Shown: positions 40,915 to 52,569, numbered from the stretch's first letter. The stretch: 64,000 nucleotides of DNA from Hymenobacter mellowenesis (GCF_030581005.1 NZ_JAUQSX010000011.1:177222-241221); one strand, 5' to 3'. Notes: generated by a model from the letters alone, not told the origin. Translations and numbers: made by a program.

Positions 40915-43587
40915 CTAGTTGATGGGCTTCGGAGCACCGGTGAGCAACAAATCGGCTTTCCGCACGCGGCCGGCAGCCACAGCAGCGGCCAACGGCTGGC
41001 TGCCGCCCGCGAAGAGCTGGACTTTGCCGGGCGCTTCGACGCGTTGCGCCTGTGCATTAAGCCGCGAGAGCTGGCGCGGTGATAAGGTAAAAGTGACCGT
41101 CTTTTTCTGCCCCGCCGACAGACTCACCCGGCGGAAACCGGCCAGCGCATGCCGGGCCACGCGGCCCGTGGCGCCGGGGTGGCGCACGTAGAGCTGCACC
41201 ACTTCGTCGCCGGCACGCGAACCGGTATTCTGCACCTGTACGCTTACGGTGACGGGCTGCCCGGTTACGGCTTTGGACAGCACTTTGAAGCCGCTGTACT
41301 GGAAGGTGGTGTAGCTCAGGCCATGGCCAAACGGAAACAGCGGCTCGCCGGTGAAATAGCGGTAGGTGCGGCCGGCCATGCTGTAGTTGTCGAAGGCCGG
41401 CAGTTGGGTTTCCGACTTATAAAACGTGACGGGCAGGCGGCCGGCGGGGTTGTAGTCGCCAAACAGCACATCGGCCAGGGCCGTGCCGGCGGCCTGTCCG
41501 CCGTACCAGGTGTTGAGGATGGCCGGCAGGTGGGCCACCTCCCAAGGGCAGGCAATGGCGCTGCCCGTCATCAGGGCCAGCACCACGGGCTTGCCGCTGC
41601 TGTGCAATACCTTAAGCAGTTCGGTCTGCACGGCGGGCAGGCCGATGGTGGTGCGGTCGCCGCCGCTGAAGCCGGGCACTTTCACGTTCATTTCCTCGCC
41701 TTCGAGCTTGGGCGAGATGCCCCCCACGAAGACGATGGCGTCGGCATCCTGCACCCGGGCCAGGATGTTGGCCGCGTTCATGGGCACCACCTTGGCGCCG
41801 CTGAACTTGAGAATGGTGCGCCGGTCAACTTGGAAGTACTCCAGGCGCAGGGCCAGCGGCTGGCCCTTGGTCACGTTCAGCACGTGCTGGTTGCTGGAGA
41901 AGCCGCGCCCGGTCCAGTGGTCCAGCACCAGCTTGTCGTCGACGTACAGGCGGTAGCCGTCGTCGCCGCTGATTTGCAGGGCCAGCTCCTCGGTTTTTTC
42001 GGGGGTGAAGGTAGCCAGATAGCGTGCCGACACATTTTCGGCCAATAGCCCGGGCGCAATCTCCATCTTCACATTGGCCAGGTAGCGGTCGAGGCCGGCT
42101 TCCTGGCGGATGGCCACGGCCGGACCTTCCAGGCTGGTGCCCCGGAAGTATTCGGCGTGCCAGCCGGGCTGGCCGTTGTAGGCCAACTGCTTATTGATAT
42201 CCAGCGGCTCGTATACGATGTTGCTGGCGTAGTCCACGCCTTGCACGTACACCACTTCCGTGCTCGGACCCACCTTGGCCCGGATGCCTTCAAGTGGAGT
42301 TACAATATCGGTCGGGAAGCCATTGTAGTTGCCCAACTGCACGCTTTCGTTGTCGGCATTGGGGCCGAGCACCGCAATTTTCTTCAAGCCTTGGCGGAGC
42401 GGCAGCGTGTGCTGCTCGTTTTTGAGCAGCACAATGGACTCGCGCGCCATTTTCAGCGCGTGGGCCTGGTGGGGGGCGCTTTCCACTACGCTCAGCGGAA
42501 TCCGGGCGTACTTCACCCGCTCCACGGGGTCGAACATGCCCAGCTGAAAGCGGATTTTGTAGAGTCGCTTCACCGACACATTCAGCTGCTCTTCGGTGAT
42601 GAGCTTTTTCTGCACCGATTCTAGCAAGGAATTATAGGTAAATAGCTTGCCGGTGGCGCACTCAATGTCGGTGCCGTGCAGCACGGCATTGGCGGCGGCG
42701 GTGGCCGCGTCGGGGTCGGTTTTGTGGTGCTGCCAGAAGTCGTTCAGGCCGTCGCAGTCGGAGGTGACGTAGCCCTTGAACTTCCATTTCGCATACAAGA
42801 TGTCGTTCATCAGCTTGTCGCTGCCGCAGCAGGGCTGGCCGGCGTAGGCGTTGTAGGCGCACATCACGCCGGCCACTTTGGCGTCCACTATCAGGTCGCG
42901 GAAGGCCGGCAAATACGTGTCCCACAGGTCGTAGTCGCTGATTTGGGCGTTGAACTCGTGGCGCGTCGACTCCGGCCCGCTGTGCACGGCGAAGTGCTTG
43001 GCGCAGGCCGTAATCTTCAAATACTTGGGGTCGTCGCCCTGAAAACCCTTCACCAGCGCCGAACCCAACTGGCCGGTCAGGTAGGGGTCTTCGCCGTAGG
43101 TCTCCTGGCCGCGGCCCCAGCGCGGGTCGCGGAAGATGTTGATGTTGGGCGTCCAGAACGTGAGCCCCTGGTAAATGCCCCGCTCGCCGCGCCGCACGTA
43201 CTCCTGGTGCACGGCGCGGGCCTCGTCGGAGGTGATGGTGGCCATCTGCAGCATGGCATCTTTATCGAAAGTGGCCGCCATGCCAATGGCCTGCGGAAAC
43301 ACCGTCGTTTTCATGCTCGTGCGGGCCACGCCGTGCAGGGCCTCGTTCCACCAATTGTAGGCCGGCACGCCCAGCCGGTCGATGGCCGGCGAGGCGTTCA
43401 GCATCTGCGACACCTTTTCGGGCAAGGTCAGCCGGCTCACTAGGTCATCCACCCGCTGGTCGATGGGCAGGTCGGGGTTCTGGAAAGGGAATTCCGCTGC
43501 GTTGCCCGCCGCCGGGGGAGTGGGCCGCTGCTGGGCCCCGCTGGTGGTGAGCAGGAGCAGGCCTAGTAAGGTGGTAACGAGCTTCAT
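40915..43587 (-). CDS. GH3 beta-xylosidase/beta-glucosidase with PA14 insert
   Basis: An 890-residue exported GH3 enzyme (signal peptide 1-19). The N-terminal barrel has YNWWNEALHGVAR, a xylosidase-like feature, the KHF(A)VHSGPE loop, and the nucleophile Asp 277 in GYVTSDCDG. The second domain holds ARESIVLLKNE and the acid/base region, interrupted by a PA14 domain (about 465-610; WHAEYFRGTSLEG ... GDDGYRLYVDDKLVLDHW). A fibronectin-III-like domain ends the protein (GDEVVQLYVRHPGA). It probably releases xylose from xylo-oligosaccharides in the periplasm. It lies 156 bases downstream of the 43744 gene. Confidence 0.92.
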   Translation of the reverse strand: MKLVTTLLGLLLLTTSGAQQRPTPPAAGNAAEFPFQNPDLPIDQRVDDLVSRLTLPEKVSQMLNASPAIDRLGVPAYNWWNEALHGVARTSMKTTVFPQAIGMAATFDKDAMLQMATITSDEARAVHQEYVRRGERGIYQGLTFWTPNINIFRDPRWGRGQETYGEDPYLTGQLGSALVKGFQGDDPKYLKITACAKHFAVHSGPESTRHEFNAQISDYDLWDTYLPAFRDLIVDAKVAGVMCAYNAYAGQPCCGSDKLMNDILYAKWKFKGYVTSDCDGLNDFWQHHKTDPDAATAAANAVLHGTDIECATGKLFTYNSLLESVQKKLITEEQLNVSVKRLYKIRFQLGMFDPVERVKYARIPLSVVESAPHQAHALKMARESIVLLKNEQHTLPLRQGLKKIAVLGPNADNESVQLGNYNGFPTDIVTPLEGIRAKVGPSTEVVYVQGVDYASNIVYEPLDINKQLAYNGQPGWHAEYFRGTSLEGPAVAIRQEAGLDRYLANVKMEIAPGLLAENVSARYLATFTPEKTEELALQISGDDGYRLYVDDKLVLDHWTGRGFSSNQHVLNVTKGQPLALRLEYFQVDRRTILKFSGAKVVPMNAANILARVQDADAIVFVGGISPKLEGEEMNVKVPGFSGGDRTTIGLPAVQTELLKVLHSSGKPVVLALMTGSAIACPWEVAHLPAILNTWYGGQAAGTALADVLFGDYNPAGRLPVTFYKSETQLPAFDNYSMAGRTYRYFTGEPLFPFGHGLSYTTFQYSGFKVLSKAVTGQPVTVSVQVQNTGSRAGDEVVQLYVRHPGATGRVARHALAGFRRVSLSAGQKKTVTFTLSPRQLSRLNAQAQRVEAPGKVQLFAGGSQPLAAAVAAGRVRKADLLLTGAPKPIN

Positions 43588-43743
43588 GGGAGAAGGGGAA
43601 ATAAGTCGGTATGGAGCGGTTCGGGGGCTAGGCAGACGAGTGGACTGGCATAGTCTACTGTCGGAGCACTTTGCGACTGACTTTAACTAGCCAATAAGCA
43701 GGGTGCAAAAAAATGCGAACCCACTAGAAATAGCGGGAGAATC

Positions 43744-44460
43744 TCAATTATCTGCTCCACTTCGACGTTGGGAGTTGGCTGCCACAACCTGCGCCCAACG
43801 GCTTGGTTTCACGGGGTAGGAGTAAAAGGTATTGCTTTCCATTCCGTTGCCTTCAGTCAGACGAATACGCTCGAAAACGCCATTTCTCAATTCATTTAGG
43901 AGAGCGTCGCCCTCAGCCGTTAATAGGCCGACGAGCTTATCTGCTAACGTCTCGAAGTCCGATAGTTGAGCTGCCGCTAGTAAAGCCTGCGGGTATAGTT
44001 TGGCCTTATCTAGTTCCTGGATAGTTTCCCAGAAAGTCTTGGCGCGTTTGGTTACGGTTTGATATAGCGCAAGCATCAGTTGGATTTCTCCCGATGCCTG
44101 GGTACTGACCCCATCAAATTGTTGAAGAAAATACGGGTAAAATTCGGGACGAAAGGGAGCATCCGTGAATAGCTGATTGGCCCAGGCGGTGGGCATGTGC
44201 CGCGCGTGGTCTTGGCTGGTGAGCAGAAGTACCGCCTCGCCCTCCAGGTCATGAGGATGGTCGACGCGAAATACATCGGGCCCGTGCTTAACTAAAACGG
44301 GGCCATTGGACCATTCCTCAAGCAACTCATAATCGGAGGCCCTCCAGCCGAAATGCTGTTGCACGGCAGCGTGATAGCTACGGAGCGGAACGGGATGCGT
44401 ACGCTCCGTGGTCATCGTGCCCTCGGGTGCAGATTGCGGCGCGTTAAGTTGCGTGGCCAT
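43744..44460 (-). CDS. Hypothetical protein inside the xylan locus
   Basis: A 238-residue soluble protein with no signal peptide (MATQLNAPQSAPEGTM; an alternative start is ATG 44415). The middle is helical and aromatic (PFRPEFYPYFLQQFDGVSTQASGEIQLMLALYQTVTKRAKTFWETI). It ends with a Ser/Arg-rich tail (WAQVVAANSQRRSGADN). I do not recognise a family. It sits between GH43 (48-base gap) and GH3, in the same direction as the surrounding glycosidase genes, yet has no export signal, unlike its neighbours. It may be an insertion unrelated to xylan use. Confidence 0.7.
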   Translation of the reverse strand: MATQLNAPQSAPEGTMTTERTHPVPLRSYHAAVQQHFGWRASDYELLEEWSNGPVLVKHGPDVFRVDHPHDLEGEAVLLLTSQDHARHMPTAWANQLFTDAPFRPEFYPYFLQQFDGVSTQASGEIQLMLALYQTVTKRAKTFWETIQELDKAKLYPQALLAAAQLSDFETLADKLVGLLTAEGDALLNELRNGVFERIRLTEGNGMESNTFYSYPVKPSRWAQVVAANSQRRSGADN

Positions 44461-44508
44461 GATGATAGAGTTAATTGGCTGGTCTTGGAAAAGCCGCCAG
44501 CCAGCCGT

Positions 44509-46203
44509 TTACTTCTTATACACCGGGTCGTTGCCCGCGTACTTCAGCCACTTGTAGGAGGCCGAATTGGTGGTGGGCTTGCCCGATGAGGTGGCGTAGA
44601 ACCCGATGAGGCAGCCAATGAAGCCGCCGGCCTCTTGGGTGCTCAGGAAATGGGCGTCCACTTTGTCCTTCAGGGTCGTCCAGGTTTTGCCATCTTCCGA
44701 GAAACCAAAGCCGTAGGTATCACCTTCGGCCCTAATGCGCAGCTGAACTTTCGCGGTGGCCGATTTTAGCGGAGCTTCGGCCAGCAGCGACATTATTTTC
44801 GGCTCGTTGGTGCTCTGGTACAGCGTAAGCACCGGTCGGCCATGAGCCATCGATTTGCAGAGGAAATAGAAGTGCTTTTCGTCTTGAAACGCGACCAAGC
44901 CAGCCTGTTCAGCATCTCCTTTCGGGCTGAATGTCAGCTCCGTCTCGGTGGTGCAGTACTGGTGCTGCTGGCGCTTGCCGATGAAGGCCGGGCTGCCCAG
45001 TTCCGCGCAGGTTTCCGGCTTTAGCTTCAGCGTGAGGCCCTTGGCTTTGCTCAGCGAAAAGCTGGTGCTGTCGACGGTGCGCATAAACAAAAGCGACGGG
45101 TCGAGCTGCTTTTCAAAGGTCAGGGTGTAGGCAAAATTGCCGCTCTGGGGCAGGGCGCCCGGCTGCTTCACCTCGCGGTAGCTAGCCTTGTATTCGTACT
45201 GCACGCCGTTGGCGCCGGTGTCGATAATGGGCCATTCGTCTTTCCAGACGACGGGGGCGATAAACGTCTCGCGGCCCGTGTTGTAGTAGTTGCCTTCGTA
45301 GGGCCGCACGGCTAGGAACACGGCGTAGGTTTTCCCGTCCGGCCCTTCCACAAACTGCGCGTGGCCGGCCGAGGTGATGGGGTTCTTGCGGTCGGCGAGC
45401 AGGCTGCGCTGGGTCAGAATGGGGTTTTTCTCGTAGGGCACGAATGGCCCCAGCGGTGAGTGGCTGCGGAAAACCACCTCGCTGTGGTTGACCGACGTGC
45501 CGCCCTCGGCCGCGTAGAGGTAGTACCAGCCGTTGGCCTGCATCAGGTGGGGGCCTTCAATCCAGACGGGTTTCTGGCTGATATCAACGCCGCCGTTCAC
45601 CAGGATTTTAGCCTCGCCGCGCGTTGCCAGTTTCTCCGGGTCCAGCTCGATGATTTTGATGGTGCGGTGGCCGGAATACAGCGACTTGTTGTCCGGCGGG
45701 TCGCTGTTGTACACGACGTAGGCCTTATTCTCCTCAAAAAACAGCGAAGGGTCGATGCCCTTCACTTCGGGCAGATAAACCGGGTCGCTCCAGGGGCCGG
45801 CGGGGTTTTTGGCCGTCACCACGAAGTTGCCCTTGCGGTCGATGAGCGTGCAGGTAACGTAGTAAATGCCGTTGTGGTAGTGAATGGCCGGCGCGAATAA
45901 GCCCCGCGTCATGCGGTCGCCCAGGAAATTCATCTGCGAGGGCCGGCTGATGACGCTGCCCACCTGCTCCCAGTTTTTGAGGTCGCGGCTGTGCATCACC
46001 GGGATGCCGGGGAAGTAGGAAAACGTGGAATTGACCAGATAGTAGTCCGGGCCCACTTTCACAATACTGGGGTCGGGGTAAAAGCCACTCAGGATGGGAT
46101 TGGTCAGGGTAATCGACTGAGCCGCCCCAACCGTTGGGCTAAGGAAGGCGCCCAGCAGGGCCGCTGGCAGCAAGAGCCGGCGTTTCAGGTTTTCAACTAT
46201 CAT
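44509..46203 (-). CDS. GH43 beta-xylosidase / arabinofuranosidase
   Basis: A 564-residue exported enzyme (signal peptide about 1-28). The five-bladed GH43 propeller (about 30-330) shows the three acids: base Asp 44 (FYPDPSIV), pKa-modulating Asp 151 (GIDPSLF) and acid Glu 216 (WIEGPHLM). The C-terminal beta-sandwich (about 345-555; FSLSKAKGLTLKLKPETCAELGSPAFIGKRQQHQYCTTETELTFSP) is the concanavalin-like domain of GH43 beta-xylosidases. It releases xylose or arabinose from oligosaccharides. It is preceded by the GH115 gene with a 22-base gap. Confidence 0.93.
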   Translation of the reverse strand: MIVENLKRRLLLPAALLGAFLSPTVGAAQSITLTNPILSGFYPDPSIVKVGPDYYLVNSTFSYFPGIPVMHSRDLKNWEQVGSVISRPSQMNFLGDRMTRGLFAPAIHYHNGIYYVTCTLIDRKGNFVVTAKNPAGPWSDPVYLPEVKGIDPSLFFEENKAYVVYNSDPPDNKSLYSGHRTIKIIELDPEKLATRGEAKILVNGGVDISQKPVWIEGPHLMQANGWYYLYAAEGGTSVNHSEVVFRSHSPLGPFVPYEKNPILTQRSLLADRKNPITSAGHAQFVEGPDGKTYAVFLAVRPYEGNYYNTGRETFIAPVVWKDEWPIIDTGANGVQYEYKASYREVKQPGALPQSGNFAYTLTFEKQLDPSLLFMRTVDSTSFSLSKAKGLTLKLKPETCAELGSPAFIGKRQQHQYCTTETELTFSPKGDAEQAGLVAFQDEKHFYFLCKSMAHGRPVLTLYQSTNEPKIMSLLAEAPLKSATAKVQLRIRAEGDTYGFGFSEDGKTWTTLKDKVDAHFLSTQEAGGFIGCLIGFYATSSGKPTTNSASYKWLKYAGNDPVYKK

Positions 46204-46225
46204 TCCGGTTTTCGTTGTCTGATAA

Positions 46226-48847
46226 CTAGTTGGCTTCAGCGCGCTGGGCCGGGCTGCCTGCGGCGCGCTTGCCGCTTTCCGCCGTGGTGGCCGGTGGGCC
46301 GAGATAAGTGGGGGTCAAACCGCCGAAGTCAACGACCAGCTTTTCCAGCACCACGCCGGGGTCCACGCGCCAGAACTTGAGCACGTGCGCGCCGGGCTTG
46401 GCCAGCGTGTGCTTTGTATCCCGGAGAATGATGTTTTCGGCCACGGCTTTTTCCCAGGGCTTGTTGCCATTATCCGCCACCAGGCCCGTGTGCAGGTTCA
46501 CCAGCTGTGGTGCTTCCTCGTCGATGGACACGGCGTAGCGCAACCCCGGGCCGCCCAGAAAATTGAGCGTCGGGGCCAGGTACGCCCGCACGGTTACGGC
46601 CCCGGCCTGAGCTAGCGTGAAGCGGTATTCCAGGTGCGGGCTAGCGCCACCGGGCGCGGCCGTGGCCGCCGCCGTGACCGGAAAGGTGGTAACGGCCCCC
46701 GCCGTGCGGCCCAGGTCGGGGAGGCGCTGCCAGGTGATGGGCCCGGCATTCACCGCCTTAGTGTATTGCTCGGCCTCCACGGCAAAGAACGGCTTGCCAT
46801 CGTTGGCGGCCTGATTATATGGCGCTGCACTGGCGGTGGCTTGGTCAGCGGGCAAAGTCACTACCTCCGGAATCTTGTCCACCGGCGGTTGCTGCCAGTA
46901 GGTGTAGCCGATGTGCGTCTGGTCCATCATGTGGTTCCACTTGCCGCCGGCCAGGGCGTGGTAGCGCTGCTTGATTTCGGCGTCCTTCGCGTACAGAGCC
47001 TTCGCTTTGTCGGCCAGCGCATTGGTTGTCGCCGCGCCTTTTTTGGCTGCTTCCCGGTTCTGGGCCACGGTGTAGTACAGCTCGTTGAGGTTGGCGCAGG
47101 CCTGCACGGGGTGCAGCACCAGCTGGTAGTAGGCGTCGCGAGCTTCGGCGGGCAGTTGCTTTTCAATGGCTTCAGCGCGGGTCAGCAGCGCGTTGTAGTC
47201 CGTTACCACGGTGGCCCACTCGCCGGTCGCCAGACTGTAGGTATTGGCGTCGAGAAGCTCCGGCTTGCGGCGGGCGTTGTACTTGGCGTACTTGGCCAAG
47301 ATGTCGGCAATGTCCGGGGCGTGTTGCTCGCCGAACTGCCGGGCGGCCCACTGCTGCGTGTAAGCCGCCACCTGGTCAGCCTTGATTTTGTCGGGGTTCC
47401 AGGCATAATCAAGGAAAAAGCTTATGGGCAGCTCCATGGGCTTGAGGTCGCCCACGTTCACAATCCAAATCTGGTTGGCTCCGTACTCATGCGCCAAGTG
47501 CATCTGCTCCCAGATGCGTGGCAGCGGGTTGGTGTTAAGCCATTTGTAGTTGCGCGGGCCGCCCACATAGTCGAAGTGGTAGTAGATGCCGTAGCCGCCG
47601 GCGCGGGGCTTCTCGCCCGGTTTGGGCAGCTTGCGCAGGTTGCCCCAGTTGTCGTCGCACAGCAGCAGGGTCACATCGTCGGGCACGCGCATGCCCTTGT
47701 CGTAGTAATCCTGCACCTCTTTGTAAAGGGCCCAAAGCTGGGGCGTTTGCGCGGCCGGCTTGTGCGTTTCTTCAGCCAGAATCTGGCGCTGGTCGGCCAC
47801 AATTTTCTCCAGCAGGGCAATGTTACTGCCCTCGCTCATGGGCTCGTCGCCGTCGCCGCGCATGCCCACGGTTACCAGACTTTCCTTGGTGCCCATGTTG
47901 CGGATGCCCTGCCGCCAGAAATCCTGGAGCGTCTTTTCGTTGGTCTGGTAGTTCCAGGGCCCGGAGCCGTAGCGCTTCCATTCCTGCTGCGAGCGCACCA
48001 TGGGCTCGTGGTGCGAGGTGCCCATCACGATGCCGTACTCATCGGCCAGCACCGGACTTTGCTTGTCGTCGTCGTTGAAGGCGTTGCCCCACATGGCGGG
48101 CCACAGGTAGTTGCCCTTCAGGCGCAGCAGCAGCTCAAACACGTGCACGTACATCTTGGAGTTGATGCCGCCGAACTTCTCCTTGGCCCAGCCGCTGAGC
48201 GCGGGTGCTTCGTCGTTGAGGAAAATGCCGCGGTACTTCACCTGGGGCTCGCCCTGGGTGTGGCGCCCGGCCGATACGTAGAGGGCCTTTTGCAGCTTGG
48301 TGGGCACGTCGGCCCACCAGTACCAGGGCGACACGCCCATCTGCTGCGAGAGGTCGTAGATGCCGTAAATCGTGCCGCGCTTGTCGCTGCCGGCAATCAC
48401 CAAAGCCCGCTCCACGCCGGGCAGGGGGTGCTCCACAATCTGTTCCACAAATACTTCCCACTTGCCCGCCACTGCCGATACGTCGAGCTTTTTGTCGCGC
48501 ACCAGCTGGTCGATGAGCGGGCTCTTGCCCAGCGTGCCGATGAGCACCACCTCTTTGCCCCTGGGGGCCTGGTCGGTGGTCAGCGTCGGGGTCACGCGCG
48601 TGACGCGGTTGATGTCGGCCTGCAAGTCTTTGGCGGCGCGCAGCACGCCCGGCCAGTCGCTGGCGCTGGCGAATAGCGGGGCCGCTTTGCCGTCTGCTTC
48701 CAGCGTAAAGCTGTCCTTCTGCTTTTTTGAGGTCACGTACGACGGGCCATCAAGGGCGTGGGCGGGTTGACTGGCTCCCAGGGCCAGGACTACCAGCAGC
48801 AGGGCCAAGAGACGAGGCAGGAAGCAGTTTACGGGTGGGAAAATCAT
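46226..48847 (-). CDS. GH115 xylan alpha-1,2-glucuronidase
   Basis: An 873-residue protein from ATG 48847 (MIFPPVNCFLPRLLALLLVV) with a signal peptide ending PAHA. GH115 features include FTLEADGKAAPLFASASDWPGVLRAAKDLQADI, GVSPWYWWADVPTKLQKALYV, YRGIFLNDEAPALSGWAKEKFGG and VTLLLCDDNWGNLRKLP, plus an insertion and a C-terminal sandwich (about 700-860). Family 115 enzymes remove (4-O-methyl)-glucuronic acid from internal positions of xylan, complementing GH67, which acts only at chain ends. The longer frame to 48901 overlaps the repeat at 48872 and is not used. Confidence 0.93.
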   Translation of the reverse strand: MIFPPVNCFLPRLLALLLVVLALGASQPAHALDGPSYVTSKKQKDSFTLEADGKAAPLFASASDWPGVLRAAKDLQADINRVTRVTPTLTTDQAPRGKEVVLIGTLGKSPLIDQLVRDKKLDVSAVAGKWEVFVEQIVEHPLPGVERALVIAGSDKRGTIYGIYDLSQQMGVSPWYWWADVPTKLQKALYVSAGRHTQGEPQVKYRGIFLNDEAPALSGWAKEKFGGINSKMYVHVFELLLRLKGNYLWPAMWGNAFNDDDKQSPVLADEYGIVMGTSHHEPMVRSQQEWKRYGSGPWNYQTNEKTLQDFWRQGIRNMGTKESLVTVGMRGDGDEPMSEGSNIALLEKIVADQRQILAEETHKPAAQTPQLWALYKEVQDYYDKGMRVPDDVTLLLCDDNWGNLRKLPKPGEKPRAGGYGIYYHFDYVGGPRNYKWLNTNPLPRIWEQMHLAHEYGANQIWIVNVGDLKPMELPISFFLDYAWNPDKIKADQVAAYTQQWAARQFGEQHAPDIADILAKYAKYNARRKPELLDANTYSLATGEWATVVTDYNALLTRAEAIEKQLPAEARDAYYQLVLHPVQACANLNELYYTVAQNREAAKKGAATTNALADKAKALYAKDAEIKQRYHALAGGKWNHMMDQTHIGYTYWQQPPVDKIPEVVTLPADQATASAAPYNQAANDGKPFFAVEAEQYTKAVNAGPITWQRLPDLGRTAGAVTTFPVTAAATAAPGGASPHLEYRFTLAQAGAVTVRAYLAPTLNFLGGPGLRYAVSIDEEAPQLVNLHTGLVADNGNKPWEKAVAENIILRDTKHTLAKPGAHVLKFWRVDPGVVLEKLVVDFGGLTPTYLGPPATTAESGKRAAGSPAQRAEAN

Positions 48848-48871
48848 AGACGTGTGTTTAAAAAAAACGAG

Positions 48872-49001
48872 GTAGAGACGCGACACTTCGCGTCGCGTCA
48901 TTGCTGATGTTAGGTAAACTGCGCGGTCCCGACTCGCAAAGGCACGGCTGCATTTATCCGCAGGCCGTTCAACGACGAGACGCGAAGTGTCGCGTCTCTA
49001 C
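48872..49001. repeat. Inverted pair of REP-like palindromes
   Basis: A 23-base unit at 48872-48894 (starts GTAGAGACGCGACACTTCGC) recurs as a perfect reverse complement at 48979-49001. Each unit is itself partly palindromic (GACGCGA ... TCGCGTC). The 84 bases between contain no gene. Such intergenic palindromes are widespread in GC-rich Bacteroidota and cyanobacteria. It separates GH115 from GH10 and could fold into a large hairpin in the transcript. Confidence 0.75.
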
Positions 49002-49016
49002 ATCTGTCAACCGGCC

Positions 49017-50132
49017 CTACTTGGCGGCTTGCACCACTGCCCGGAAAGCTGGTTTTGGCTGGTAGTCGCGGCCGAACAGCAGCGGGTAGCTCGTGCGGCC
49101 TTTGATGGGCCAGTCGTTGAGCCAGGAGTCGGCATCCGTCACGCCCCAGAGGGTAATGCGGTCGATAACGTCGCGGTGCTTGTGAAATAGCGCGAACAGG
49201 TCGGCGTAGCGCCGGGTCAGCTTTTGCTGCACCGAGTCGGGCAGGCCGGTGGTGTACACGTTGTATTTGGCGTCGGCGCCGAAGGTTTCGGCAATGTCGG
49301 CGCCCTGCCGCCGGCTGGGGTTGGGCAGCACGTCGATGTCAAGCTCGGTAAAGTTGACGTGAACGCCCAGCTTGGCGAAGGCCACGATGCTGGCCTCCAC
49401 CTGCGCAATTGTGGGCACCGTGAGGCCGTAGTGGCCCTGCATGCCAATGGCCGCCACCTTGATGCCTTTGGCCTGCAGGCTTTTCACGAGCTTAATCACG
49501 CCCTCCCGCTTTTCGGGGCGGTAGAGGCTGTAGTCGTTGTAGTACAGCTCGGCTTTGGGGTCGGCTTTGTGGGCGTATTCGAATGCCTTGGCGGCGAAAT
49601 CCTCGCCGAGAATTTCCAGCCACTTGGTTTTGCGCAGGTTGCCCTGCTGGTCGTCGATGGCCTCGTTCACCACGTCCCAGCCCCCGATTTTACCCTTGTA
49701 GCGCCCCACCACCGCATTGATGTGGTCTTCGAGACGCTTGAGCAGCACTTCCCGGCTGGCCGGTTTGCCATCGGCGTCCTCAAACACCCACTTGGGCGTT
49801 TGCTGGTGCCACATGAGCGTGTGGCCGACCACGAACATCTGGTTCTGCTGCCCAAACGCCACGTAGTCGTCGGCCGGCTTGAAGTTGTACTTGTCGGGCT
49901 GCGGGTGCACGGCCTCCCACTTCAGCAGGTTTTCGGGACTGATGGTGTTGAACTGCTGCTTAATCAGGGCCGTCGCCCGGGCATCCTGGCCGCTAATCTG
50001 CCGGTAGCTCAGGGCCGCGCCCACATAAAAATCCTTCTTGAAAGCATCCTTCAGCGGCTGGTCAGCCTTCGGCCCGAAGGCCAGACCCATTCCAGCTAAC
50101 GCAATGCCCAGTAATGGTTTAATCGTTTTCAT
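49017..50132 (-). CDS. GH10 endo-1,4-beta-xylanase
   Basis: A compact 371-residue GH10 enzyme from ATG 50132 (MKTIKPLLGIALAGMG), with a signal-like N-terminus. Residues about 28-365 form the TIM barrel. The acid/base Glu 157 is in WDVVNEA, the nucleophile Glu 263 is in FTELD, and the substrate-binding KWE (70-73), HTLMWHQQTP and WGVTDADSWL motifs are present. No CBM and no T9SS tail are present, so it is probably periplasmic and acts on imported xylo-oligosaccharides, in contrast to the 1320-residue extracellular xylanase. Confidence 0.94.
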   Translation of the reverse strand: MKTIKPLLGIALAGMGLAFGPKADQPLKDAFKKDFYVGAALSYRQISGQDARATALIKQQFNTISPENLLKWEAVHPQPDKYNFKPADDYVAFGQQNQMFVVGHTLMWHQQTPKWVFEDADGKPASREVLLKRLEDHINAVVGRYKGKIGGWDVVNEAIDDQQGNLRKTKWLEILGEDFAAKAFEYAHKADPKAELYYNDYSLYRPEKREGVIKLVKSLQAKGIKVAAIGMQGHYGLTVPTIAQVEASIVAFAKLGVHVNFTELDIDVLPNPSRRQGADIAETFGADAKYNVYTTGLPDSVQQKLTRRYADLFALFHKHRDVIDRITLWGVTDADSWLNDWPIKGRTSYPLLFGRDYQPKPAFRAVVQAAK

Positions 50133-50251
50133 AAGCTTGGTATGGCACAAGGATTCCGGCGCACACCGCCGCTTCCGAAATTTCAGGGTTGACCCGGGCG
50201 CCGCCGCCGCCGTGAGCGATAGGGGAGGGGGCCGCCTTGCAAGCAAGCGGA
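50133..50251. other. Upstream part of the GH10 leader
   Basis: The first part of a 343-base gap between tkt and GH10. No ORF is supported. The rest of the gap is occupied by two inverted repeats at 50252-50335 and 50403-50445. Confidence 0.45.
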
Positions 50252-50335
50252 GAGGCGTTTCGGTGTCCGGGCAACTTACCCGGGGTGTACGGCGGCCCAC
50301 TCACCATTGAGCCGCAATACCAACCGAAACGCCTC
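50252..50335 (-). repeat. Large inverted repeat in the GH10 leader
   Basis: GAGGCGTTTCGGT (50252-50264) pairs perfectly with its complement at 50323-50335, enclosing 58 bases that hold a smaller CCGGG/CCCGG hairpin. If transcribed, it gives an 84-base nested stem-loop about 120 bases before the xylanase start codon. Confidence 0.55.
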
Positions 50336-50402
50336 AGAGGCCCGCTCAGCTATTGCAGTAGCCGGGTAGGCCCTTCCGCCCGCTCAAAAATTATAAAACG
50401 CC

Positions 50403-50445
50403 CCGGCCAGCTGCTTCTTTGTCCCACCATTTCACAGCTGGCCGG
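50403..50445 (-). terminator. Hairpin after transketolase gene
   Basis: A perfect 11-bp stem CCGGCCAGCTG and its complement with a 21-base loop containing TGTCCCACCATT, 31 bases past the tkt stop. The stem and loop resemble the hairpin before tkt at 52570-52613. Confidence 0.75.
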
Positions 50446-50475
50446 TTTGTTTTAGTTATTAATCATTCGCAGTTG

Positions 50476-52551
<2,076 letters not shown>

Positions 52552-52569
52552 AAGCGTGGTAAAACTTCC

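Noticed and set aside
46634..48676. A 680-codon open frame on the plus strand
   Set aside because: It is antisense to the GH115 gene, whose domain features are clear on the minus strand.
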